From NCBI RefSeq assembly GCF_026213295.1, contig NC_079419.1:25576111-25640110 (forward strand): a stretch of 64,000 bases of DNA, read 5' to 3'. Numbering within the stretch: position 1 is the first letter of the stretch; each line of letters starts with the position of its first letter. Positions 39,718 through 50,887 of this stretch are shown piece after piece. A program made the translations under genes and the position numbers. This stretch comes from Gadus chalcogrammus (lineage: Eukaryota > Chordata > Actinopteri > Gadiformes > Gadidae). The notes beneath the pieces are model-generated. The model had not been told where the DNA came from. It made no database searches and was given only the letters and a program-made list of their open reading frames with translations.

Positions 39718-40271
39718 TGCCGCTTTTCCACCGCACATGTAGCTCGACTCGACACGACACGACTCGACACGACTCGACACGGTAGCAGCGCGGGTCCTTT
39801 TCCACCGCAAATAGTACCTCCGGGACGTGGGCGGGGTCGGCTGCGCGAAAGGGCCGTGACGTATTTTTGTACGCGACGCAAACAACACCTACGTAACCCA
39901 CACATGGACAGAACCCACATAACAACAATGGAGAACATCGATGCGATGGTATTCGTGTTCGTATTATTAGCTGGCATGTTGAAGAAGTGGAATATGTTGG
40001 CTGCGGCGCTGCTATGGCTGTTACCAGCATGGTTGCCATGTCGCTCTCGTGACTTCGTCACACTCTCTGGCCAATCAGTGGCCGGCCGTCTGCCGACGTC
40101 ACCTTTTAGCATCGGCTCAGCCGCTTGGAACCTAGAGCGAGGCGGTACTAGAAAAAGCAGCCACTTCAGGTACCAGATACCATGTTTTCGCGGTGGAAAC
40201 GCAAAAAAGGCGAGCTGAGTCGAGTCGAGTCGAGTCGTGTCGAGCTGGTACCATGCAGTGGAAAAGCGGCA
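39718..40271. mobile_element. Harbinger-like MITE with TTA duplication
   Basis: It is 554 bp with inverted ends TGCCGCTTTTCCAC, extended by imperfect (CTCGA)-rich inverted arms. It is flanked by TTA at 39715-39717 and 40272-40274. A 3-bp TTA/TAA duplication is typical of PIF/Harbinger elements. The open frame inside has no transposase motif. Confidence 0.65.
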
Positions 40272-40380
40272 TTAGAAACACGTATATCCGAGAGCCAACC
40301 CAGTCGCCAAAAGCATACGTTGACAGTGTACGTTTTCGTGAACACTGGATTACGTCGCATCTCAACATAAAATAGCGTGT

Positions 40381-40383
<3 letters not shown>

Positions 40384-40460
<77 letters not shown>
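40384..40460. repeat. (CA)n microsatellite
   Basis: A pure CA run just outside the left end of E2. Under the inversion model it was originally the flank of E1. Confidence 0.98.
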
Positions 40461-40462
<2 letters not shown>

Positions 40463-40489
40463 GCATTTCGCTGCTAAAACAACAACAAC

Positions 40490-41263
40490 CAACACATTCT
40501 CACTCCGAGCGCGTCGATTTCTGACGAACGGTCAGTGACTTTTGCTTCAGTTTCTGACGCAAAAGGGTACCCTTGCGCTGCTTTTTTAGACGCATGGGGT
40601 TTTCAACTAGTTACAATGTAACCCTTTGACGGGGGACCCGATGGCTGCACATAGAGACGCTATGAGCATTCATATCCCATTGGCTAACGGAGGACCTTGC
40701 GCTTCTTTTTTCGACGCAGGGGGTTTGCCACTCATTGCAATGTAATCCCTCCACGGCAATATATGAAGCTATGAGCGTTCATTCCATTGGCTAACGGAAG
40801 AGCCGATGGCTGCACATAGAGACGCTATGAGCATTCATCCCATTGGCTAACGGAGGACCTTGTGCTTCTTTTTTCGACGCAGGGGTTTTTCCACTCATTA
40901 CAATGTAATCCCTCCACGGCAATATATGAAGCTATAAGCATTCATCCCATTGGCTAACGGAAGAGCCGATGGCTGCACAATAACAGCGATTTTACAGTGA
41001 CATCTGTGACATTCCTCAACACAACTACACCAACGTGTCCTTGTTAATTACACAACATGTATGGGTTAAGGCTCTGGGCATCAGTTGTCCTGTTTGGTGC
41101 TTTGATTGAGAGAAACAATCGTTTTTTTGATCAGTGTTGGGTAGCTGAGGTCGTTGCTATAGAGACCACGTCCGTCCGCTTTGTTTCACAACTGACAGAG
41201 CTGCCAAGTCTCACCATTTGGCCCTGAGACACACTCATATCAACCAGTTCACACACTATCACA
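40490..41263 (+). repeat. Left TIR of E2
   Basis: It has a 159-bp terminal unit (40490-40648), two subunits of 165 and 163 bp ending at 40813 and 40976, then a unique inner part. It matches 60734-61839 inverted once two extra subunits are discounted. Confidence 0.9.
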
Positions 41264-44157
41264 CGCCACAATTCAAATTTCCCACGCGGATAAACGAATC
41301 CCCAAAATAACGATTGTTTTGCGTGACTTTTATTTTGACAGATTTATATTGAAAAGCTAACGGACATGATTTCCGTGACATCCTCTTTCTGCATGCGCGT
41401 TAACGTGATGCTTGGGTGTGCACTGCGCAGCCGCCCTCAAAGCAGCTCGGAGGTTCGGAAGCTCTTACGTTTCAGGAAACGTTCGTAGGTTATAACATAA
41501 AACCGGAAAAACAGGTCGTTCGTGAGACTAGACTTCATAACAACAAGTATGGATGCCCGCAGGGACCTCTTTGCGCTTTTTAACTGAATCAGAATAATCA
41601 GTTACTAGAACTGCTTGCGATGGTTGAACATGAGGGAGAATTAATCAGTTAATGTTTATAATTTTAAGCTGTAATTCAAATGTTGGAACGGGTGTTAAAT
41701 TCACCTCTTAGTGCTTGCTGCACGTTCACTTTAGTCTGTCAATGAAATAGTGGCGAAGTCACGCCCCTTCCGGTAGAGCTCATGGCACCTATGAGATCGA
41801 AAAATATGAATGGGTGTCAATGGAGAGAAAATAATTATTTTCTGGTCCCGGTCTTTATATGCCCTGGATTACACATATGTTGTTTATGGATTTAAATGAT
41901 AATTTTTCATGCAAAGAGTTCAACCGTTTATTGTGCAACTGTTCAGATAAAGGCTGTAGAGAAAACACAACGAGAAAGACTACACGGCTCGTATGTGACG
42001 TCACGCTCCCTGCGACTGGCGTGGAGAAGACCGACAATCTTCCCATCGGCATAACTGAAACTCTGCACGTGCCCCGATTTATGATGGTTTTCAACTCTTT
42101 CGATGCTTTTATCCTCCCCTTGGAAACAGCGGTGAAGTGGGGCAGAGAGATCGCCATCTCTGTGCCGAGTTCCAAGTGCGGGTGTTGTGACGTATATCAT
42201 ATGCGTCGAGAGCAGCGAAGAGCTGTAGTTCACAAAGCGGCCTCACATAAAACTTAAAATTATCAATCTTCTTCACGAAAATTTTTACTTTTCTTTGCAT
42301 GAAAAATTATCATTCAAATCCACAAACAACATGTGTGTAATCCAGGTCATATAAAGACTGGGACCAGAAAATAATTATTTTCTCTCCATTGACACCCATT
42401 CATATTTTTCGATCTCATAGGTCCCATGAGCTCTACCGGAAGAGGCGTGACTTCGCCACTCTATGGGCAGCTATTGTTTTGACGTCAACTCGGAGGCTCG
42501 GGTTCCTCTACTTCCGTAGAGGAAGTTCCGAGGGAAATCCACAGAGTGTTCAAGGCGATTTCCTCCGATCTGAAGGTCCCAACCTCCGAAATTCCCAGGA
42601 ACTCCGACTGTTTGAAGGCACCAATACTAGAGTGGCGAAGTCACGCCCCTTCCGGTGGTCCCCACGGGACCTATGAGATCGAAAAATGTGAATGGGTTTC
42701 AATGGAGAGAAAGTAATTACTTTCTGGTCCCAGTCTTTATATGCCCCGGATTACACATATGTTGTTTGTTCTCTGCCGGGAAAGCCTATGTTGCCAGAAT
42801 GGGCGGGTAATCTGCCCTAATCTGGCAACACTGGCGGAGGTGTCACTAAAACGATCCTAAGCAGTTGTATTTCATCAGCAGGTTCTGTATATAGATCACA
42901 AGTTCCGAGTATGTTTATCTTTTCTTGATATCTAATTTGAACATTTATGGTCTAAATCGTTGATTGATTGCAGTATTGGAAATCTGCAAGGCTGCAATTC
43001 CCCTATTTGGCCGCTGTTCGTCGCTATTTTGTCGGCCTCTTTGCCATGGCAGTCACGTGACTGCAAAGTATATAAACTCCCCCACGATTCGTGCCAGTTG
43101 CAGTGTTCCCTCTGAGAATCAGGTACGTGTCTTGTTCGATATAGAAAATATTAAAATCTAAGCCACTATAATGAATGAATAGAATCGGCCTAAATGTTGT
43201 CAGCACATTTTTAGAATTGCGGTTTCATCTGATTTAACCACTTAATCGTCAAATTTCGCCGGCGGGTGAATTTTAGTTGCACCACCCCTTCCCCGCAACA
43301 TGCTGGGTCAATTTTCGGCATCATAAGGTTGAGTGATATAGTCATGTCATACACCGTTTGAAAGCTTAGATTCTCAGGATTTTCAACCAATGTCAACCAT
43401 TCGGTGGAATAATTATGTTTACCGATCAAATGTATCCTAGTGTCTTGGGTCAAAATGGCCGCCCTCCCCCTCCCCCTCTTGGTGCATTCTTAACTTATCG
43501 TCGTTGTTGATATCCTTAGCAATGAGGTTTTTTATACCATTGCGGTTTGCACTTTTTAAGTAAAAATAATGGCTTAAGCACTGTGTTTTTGCATTTTTGT
43601 CAAAATTGCATAGGCGGAATAGCTAAAAATCTGATTTTTGAGTGATTATGCCTTCATTTGAAACCAATATTATGCTTCTACATGTTTGGGTTCATGTGTA
43701 GTAAACCTTTTGTTTAAAGTATGCTTTTTGGGTAGCCAAAGGTCTTTTTTGGAGTCTCCAAAAGGACCCTGACCAAAACGAATTGACATATCCATGCATA
43801 AAATGCTTGGTTTTAGAGGTGTGTGTAACCGGCTGGAAGGAAAAGCAATATTGTTCCCTTCCCTGCACTGTCTGTACCTGATGCAGTTATTCTGATGTCA
43901 TTCAATTCTACAGGTTCTCAGCTTTCCAAAGAGCAAATGCACTGGTATTATAGTTTTGAGTTTATCAATTCTGTTCTGCTCTCTCAACAGGTCCTGCAAT
44001 TTTTGTCATCCAAACCAACCCAAACAACCCTTTTTCTAAAACCTCGACCCAAAGGCACTTTTAAGAGCCACATCTGTCTTGTCAACCTGTCCTTGCAGTG
44101 TTGTACTTGTAAGCGTCTGTCTGTCTCTCTCTCTCGCTCTCTGTTGCCTGTCACCTG

Positions 44158-44197
<40 letters not shown>

Positions 44198-44206
44198 CCC
44201 TTCATC
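41264..44206. other. Leader region of E2 upstream of the transposase
   Basis: No supported gene. It contains the foldback family at 41748-42764 and a (GTCT)n tract at about 44158-44196, directly before the transposase start codon. An open frame running into the transposase from 43895 is broken in E1 by repeat-length change, so I treat it as untranslated. Confidence 0.5.
41748..42764. repeat. Foldback MITE-like family (E2)
   Basis: The mirror of 15000-16016, with the same three arm copies. Confidence 0.75.
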
Positions 44207-47200
44207 ATGAGTGATTCAGAACTCCAGAATCTGTTTTCGAGGGTGGATAACATGGCTGTTCAGCAAGAGGTCAATGATGTCCTCCAAGGGGTTGATGACT
44301 TGATTGCTGTGGTGCAGGATGAGCAAGCAGCAGCACCGCCAACCATGAGGTGGAAGAAGAGAACCAGTGACGGGAACTTAATTCATGCAAGACCACGATC
44401 AGCTAGGAATCAGTCCAATCAGGGTCAGTATTGTTTTTGCATTCTTGATGTTTAAAGATCCCAGATTTTAGGCACGCTAAAATCAAGGAAAACCTAAAGC
44501 TTGATGTGTATGGTATCGGCGGAGGCAAACCAGAACCAATATTTAGATGACTCATTTGCAAACCAAATACATTTTTCGTTCTACCCTTTTTCAGCCCCAT
44601 CAAATATCAAAAAGGTCTACTTGTCGCTTCTAAACAGTCAAATCTAGATAAATGCTTAACAGTGAGTGTGTGCTATTATACTCTACATACTATACTATAA
44701 ATTATTGTCTTTTTTTTTCTTTTTTTTCTTCAGTTACAGCTGGTAACAGCAGTGGACTTCAACAGCAGAAGACTCATCCCAACAAAAATGCTCCTGACTC
44801 AAACTCTGAGGTGGTCTTTGCTCCTGATAACGTTGGTATGTAAAACATTTCTTTTTAATAATTGGTGAACATTAATTAATAGGAAATTCTTACTTGTATC
44901 TGTATGATGTATGTGTTACAGAGTTAAGATGTAAAGTCCATGTTGCAGTAATTATGAACATGGTAATAGTAATTTCACCTTTTAACAGCCATTCCATAAA
45001 GACACTTTAAATAAAAAACGGACTCTTTTGTACTATTTTAACAGATGGATTTCTACGAGATCTCCAGCAATCATTGAGCGATGCAACAGGAGATGGGGTG
45101 GAATCACCAACCCCACAAGCCTCTCTTTCTGCTTCATTAAACTGGAGCACAAGAAAGAGCAATTCTTCGGAGAGCTGGAAGGCAGCGAGACCTCGTCTGG
45201 TTAACACCGCACTGGCACAAGAAAATGTGGGAACCCGAAAGTGCCAACAGTGTTGGAGCAATTTAGCTGTTGTTCGTTGTCGTGATTGTCTACCACGGCC
45301 CTTATTCTGTGCGGAGTGCGACGTCGTCATGCACACCAGACACCCCCTTCACAACCGAGATGCCAGTACTTTGGGATTTTTCCAGCCATTGCCCCCAACA
45401 ACTACTGTACAGAATATGGACCTTTGCCAGTGTGGTAAGTTCTGTACAATGTATTTTAAGTACAAAATAACATGTGTGTGTTTGGGCGCGCATGTGTGGG
45501 GCCATATTTTCTGATTTAAGGTATCCCTCATCCTTAGAGTTTATGTGCTCTGTCATTTTGAAGTTGACAGACTGCAGAGTAACTTCAAACACTGATACTT
45601 CCATAAAACTGATAGTCCGATAAAAAACAGTATTTAATTTTCACATTTCATTCAACGCGATTTAAAGTATATTACCAATTTAAATTCTACTAAGAATACT
45701 TTTTAAGAAGCTTGGTTGGTAAACTTTTTATCACATGGGTACAATGTTTTTCCCTGTTACAAATGATTCCTAATTCACTTTTTTTTCCCTTTGATTTATT
45801 TTAGTGCGGTATGTACCTGTGGAGATCCCTCGCCAAATCTGTGGTTGTCCAACAGAGGCACTGAGGCTCAAACCAGGAAAAGCTGTGGCTGTGATCACAA
45901 TGAATGGTGAGAACGTGTAACTTTTGTCCTGTTTGAAAAGTTTATTTTTAATAATAGCAATCCCTTCTCAACTACTGCCACAGGTTTATGATGGCTTTGT
46001 ATAGGAAATCTTAAAATTACTTAAAGATCCCATGCCATTCTATTTTATGATGCTTTAATATAGGTATTAGTGGGCCACAAACACAGTATTCAAAGACGTC
46101 CCCGAAATTCAGCCGTGGTGCAGAGTTACAGTCACTCCGAAACAGTCGCACATTGAGCTTCCCCCAAACGCGCTGTTTCGGTGGGCGTGTCAAGGCAGGT
46201 CAAGGAGGGGGGTGGGGGTGTGGCCCTGAGCAGCTTGTAGCCACTACCATGCGCTCTGTATACGGTGGGCGTGTCAAGGCAGGTCAAGGAGGGGGGTGGG
46301 AGTGTGGCCCTGAGCAGCTTGTAGCCATTGACAGTACCATGCGCTCTGTTTACGGTGGATGTATCGCAATGGCTCGTAGAAACCCATATTATACATAGAT
46401 ATCTATATAATATATAATATCACCTGGCCCTGAGCAGCTTGTAGCCACGGTACCATGCGCTCTGTTTACGGTGGATGTATCGCAATGGCTCTTAGAAACC
46501 CATATTATACATAGATATCTATATCATATCATATATAATATATATTATCACGGCCAAAATCTGTGTGAGCCTCCAGACGATAGGTTATTATGAATCTCAA
46601 ACGACCGCGTCTACTTCAGATTGATGTGGAAGTGGAAGAACCAGAGACGTCGGAGAACCCGACGAAGTCCTTTGTGATTCATTATATCGTCTGGACGCGC
46701 ACACAGCTTTTGGCCGTGATGTATTATTTGATATAGATATCTATGTATTATATGATATTATTTAGATATAGAGCAGAGCTCCAGGTCTGTAACGCAAGTG
46801 TTGTACACTTCCTTGTTATTTGGATAACCGTTCTGCTGTTGGTGTTATGGCATAACACGTCGGACTCTCGTCTCTGGTATTTCTACAACGAGACTCGTAG
46901 TGGGGGTTATCTCAGCCATGGTTGAGAATGAATTGGGGGGGAAAGGAACTTTGGCTTTGACTCCCTGAAGTAGGCTACATGAACCACGACATGGAGGAGA
47001 AAGGGATTGTTGGCCGCGAATGTATCCCGCTTGAGCCCTGCTTCCCGCCGCCTCGGCAGCGGTCAGCGCTAATCACCGCATCCTGAAGCCGAGGCGGTGG
47101 TCCATCGGCAGCGAAGCTCCGGCGGGAGACGACCGCGGTCAACAATCCCTTTCTCCTCCATGTCGTGGTTCATGACTTCAGGGAGTCAAAGCCAAAGTTC

Positions 47201-50200
47201 CTTTCCCCCAATTCATTCTCAACCATGGCTGAGATAACCCCCACTACGGGTCTAGTTGTAGAAATACCATAGACGAGAGTCCGACAGCAGAACGGTTATC
47301 CAAATAACAAGGAAGTGTACAACACTTGCGTTACAGTCCTGGAGCTCTATATCTAAATAATATCATATAATACATAGATATCTATATCAAATAATACATA
47401 TTATCACGGCCAAAAGCTGTGTGCACGTCCAGACGATATAATGAATCACAAAGGACTTCGTCGGGTTCTCCGACGTCTCTGGTTCTTCCACTTCCACATC
47501 AATCTGTAGTAGACAGAACCGCGCGCTGCCTGCTGCCTGCTGCCTGCTGCCGGCGCAAGGCACCACCGCCCGGCTGCCCGCTGCCGGGCGGTGGTGGTTC
47601 GCGGCGGTGGTGCCTCGCGCCGCGGCAACCGGCGGCAGGCAGCATGTCGCAGTTCATGTACTTCGATGTCGTTCGGCCATTGCATTCAAAATTCTGTAAC
47701 TAGCCTGTTACTACGAACTAAGCAACTACCATACACGTATTAGCATTTAGCACTAGCTCAATCACGACTCCTTCAGAATTCTTGTGGGTGGTTACGAACC
47801 AACCAAGTGGGCAGGGCCATGAATAATAGTTTGACAACGCTACGTCACAGTGTCACCTTATCCAGATTGGCTCATTTCTTCTGCCTTTTCCCTTTCATTG
47901 CCTATTGCATTCAGCAGACAAACTGCATAGATTTCAAACTTACCACAGCTCACAAACTTATTCAGACCTATGTTATTTAACAAACAACAGGAAAAATGTG
48001 ATTTTAATGGCATGGGCTCTTTAAGTAATGCATTATATAAAAAGTCATAAATATAAATAAGTGTGTAATTCCCTTTTTATATTTGTTTTTTAAGGGAGAC
48101 ATGAGCTCAGCATGCCTGAGTTGGCATGTGAAGCGTGCAAAGCCACATGGACTGCTGGTGTTGACGGCATTCTTCACAGCGACTACTGGCCAGCTACCCT
48201 GAACTTTGCCACCATTTATGGAACTGATGTTTTTGCTTCATTTGAAGAAATGAAAATGGCAGCACCTGGATTGTCCTGTCAGGCATTTTTAAAAATGTTG
48301 GATCAGAGAACTGTCCGCTTTGGCCGTGTGAGTATTGAAGTTATCTGTCCTTTTTTTATTTATTTGTATGCTGCTTAAAAATCTCATTAGCCGTTGATGT
48401 CTTTTTTTTTTTTGAGACAGACTGGGAAGATCTCAGCTGACACCTTCGCCAAAAGCTTTTTTGAGTGGGAGGCTGTCCAATATGAGATGGACAACATATG
48501 CAAGGAGGAGCCATTCACCTGTCCTGCCTGCAGCCCGGATATGCTTGCGGTTTCCGTGGATGGTAACCGCAAGCATTACCGCTTCAAGAATGCATCTAGG
48601 TACTATAAATTATTTATAATGTCAGTGTTTGAACTAATGACAAAAGTTCAGCCTCCTAATATGCACCAATTAACCTGTTTTATTTAGTGCTGAGGAACAG
48701 GCCATATTTGATGGCGTCTTCATCGCGAAGGATGACGACGTCGCAAAATTTGTGAACTACATTCACACCACAACCAAGCATGTAATATTGCAGACTATAA
48801 TTATATAAACATGAATACAATAATCTCCTATTCAAGATTTTTTTTTAGGTAACCCTTTTGACCATTTTAAATGTTTATATTGTAGGTGCCCGGAAGAGGC
48901 GTTTGTGGGGGGGAATGGTCGGCGGCTCGAGAGACCTCCAAAAAATCTGCCAGCAAGCTGGATGAAGAGGGACTGGAGCTTGCTGTGTGTCGGCATGGGC
49001 TGCTCCTATGTGCCCTCAATATGTTCAGGGGAGAGATCTTTGCATATCCCCTGTACATACAACGAAAGCTGGCCAACCTCACGCCGACCTTTTATTGCAT
49101 GGATGTCACATGTAAATACTGGCCCTACCTCAACAAGGTTGCAAGAAGCTGCCCAGAGCTCCAGCATCTGCTCAGCATGAAGCCCTTCCTTTCAGTGTTC
49201 CATGCCAAAGCCCACGATTACAAATGTGACGTAAGCAATCATTACCAAGTGAATCACTTTATGTGAATATCCACACATTCACGTCAATATTGACATGTCA
49301 TAACATGCTTTGTTTTTTATGCATTTTAAACAGGTAAAATGGAGTGGTGCCTATCAAGAGGGGGCTGGATTGACACTAGGGGAGGAGGTAGAGCAGGTCA
49401 ATGCCTTCCTCTCTCGGATAGCAGTGACCACCAAACACATGTCCAAAGCAGGTGAATGGCTATAAAGTATGAACATGGGTACAAGAAATAAGCTGAAGTT
49501 AACACTAGATAACGCCATCATTTTATGCTGCAGGACGCACAGACATGCTCACCCTCTTGGCCATGCGCTGGAATCAGCAAAAGACTGACAACTTGGCCAC
49601 CTCACTGTCCCGCAGATATCTGAGGGTATTAACATCTTTTTTTTTTTAAGTTTTGTTAGCAGATATTGAGGCTGTACACTGAATTTACTTAATTATTTTT
49701 ATTTACTCTAATTATTTTGTCATTTGTAGACCACAAAAGCTCTGGATGCCCAAAAGCGGAACATGGAGTCCATGAAGACCGAATTGGACGTCACAGAGAA
49801 CCAGATGGAGGACTGGGTCAGTGACGTGAAGGATTGGGCAGACGGTGAGGAAATTATAAGTTTTGTAAGCACAGAGTTTCAGACTCTTGGCGATAATATC
49901 CTCTAACATTCTACCTAGTCTTTCTGAAGTATTCATTCAAATTAAACCGTTATTAGAAGTCACTTAAAATGTAACACGCATTTCCTCTCTACAGCAACAA
50001 CCATCAACACGACTGATGTTGCCGCCTTGGCCAGCAGGGTCGAGGTGCTGGTTGCCAGTATTAAGAGACGGTCGCAGCGTCTCTACAAAGACTGCGACAG
50101 CAACAAAGGTCGTGCCAGGATCCGCCGCAAGATCCGGGACGAGAGGGGGTTCCTGAGTTCTGTGGTGGAGAAGTACAACGGAATGGTTCCCACAACAGAG

Positions 50201-50887
50201 ACTCTGTGCTTTGAAAACATTCTGTCTGGAGAGACGGCTTGGCCATGGCAGCTACCACACAGTGGTAGGTTCACCAGTTGCTAGTTTGAATTTTAAATAC
50301 TTCCAGCAAATTTGGCACACCTAATGCCTCTAATCGATCTCCATCTAACTTCTTTGTTGAATGCTCATCTTTCATGAATATGAGTTAATGTTTTTTTATA
50401 AATGCTTTTCAGACTCTGTTGACCTTCGGACCAAGAGGAGAGCATTTGACCTGGTCATGGCAGGGAAAAGAATCCAGGAGGAGAAAATGATTCTTCAGAG
50501 GGAGATGAATCAGCACTGGAGGTCTCTGGGGAATCGTGCTGACTCCCTAAAAGAGCTGTCCTGCCTTGTTTCAAGGGCTACAACAGAACGTATGTTTTTA
50601 ACTTGCATCACATTTATATGCACATCAAAGACTGGTGATCATTTTACTAATACTGGCTTTCTCATAACCTTCAAGATTCACCTTGGGGCCTTACTGAGGA
50701 AGGGTTGACTGGTCTACAGTGCATGATCAAAAAGAAACGGCACTTCATCACAAAAATGATGGCTAACGCGAGACACTGCTACCTACAAGTGTTGACTGCA
50801 GCAGAGGGGGCACAGATGATCAACTCCCAGGACACTTCTGATGACTACTCGGACAATGACTCTGACATTTCGGATGATGCATTTTAA
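44207..50887 (+). CDS. KDZ-superfamily transposase, E2 copy
   Basis: Fourteen exons: 44207-44423, 44734-44835, 45045-45434, 45805-45906, 48095-48327, 48421-48599, 48688-48781, 48886-49230, 49334-49451, 49534-49625, 49730-49844, 49995-50264, 50413-50589, 50676-50887. All have GT-AG borders and total 2646 bases (881 residues plus stop). Residues 173-209 form a B-box-like Cys/His cluster (CQQC, CRDC, CAEC, HTRHPLH), like the cysteine clusters associated with KDZ transposases. A second Cys group is near 236-260. The core has VDGN (D395), CRHG (474), MDVTC (D512), HAKAH (about 543) and LGEEVE (E571/E572), a plausible DDE set for the RNase-H-fold transposase. Residues about 620-670 look helical/coiled. 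The tail is acidic (DDYSDNDSD). It should cut and paste the element by acting on the TIRs in the nucleus. Activity is inferred. Confidence 0.88.
46181..46348 (+). repeat. 84-bp tandem duplication present only in E2
   Basis: GTGGGCGTGTCAAGGCAGG recurs at 84-base spacing (46181 and 46265). E1 has one unit at the matching place near 11530-11600. It is the largest difference I found between the copies. Confidence 0.75.
46606..47511. repeat. Large foldback inside the intronic element (E2)
   Basis: The mirror of 10355-11260, with about 370-400 bp inverted arms around a GC-rich centre. Confidence 0.8.

Larger units (their letters stand above)
46025..48020. mobile_element. TTAA-flanked nested DNA element in transposase intron 4 (E2)
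   Basis: TTAA lies at 46021-46024 and 48021-48024, with inverted AGAKCCCATGCCATT ends. It is about 90 bp longer than the E1 copy because of an 84-bp tandem duplication near 46181-46348 and smaller changes. It holds the large foldback at 46606-47511. No coding exon was seen. Confidence 0.6.

Noticed and set aside
43895..44206. N-terminal extension of the transposase
   Set aside because: The frame runs through a tetranucleotide repeat whose length differs in E1, where the frame is broken.
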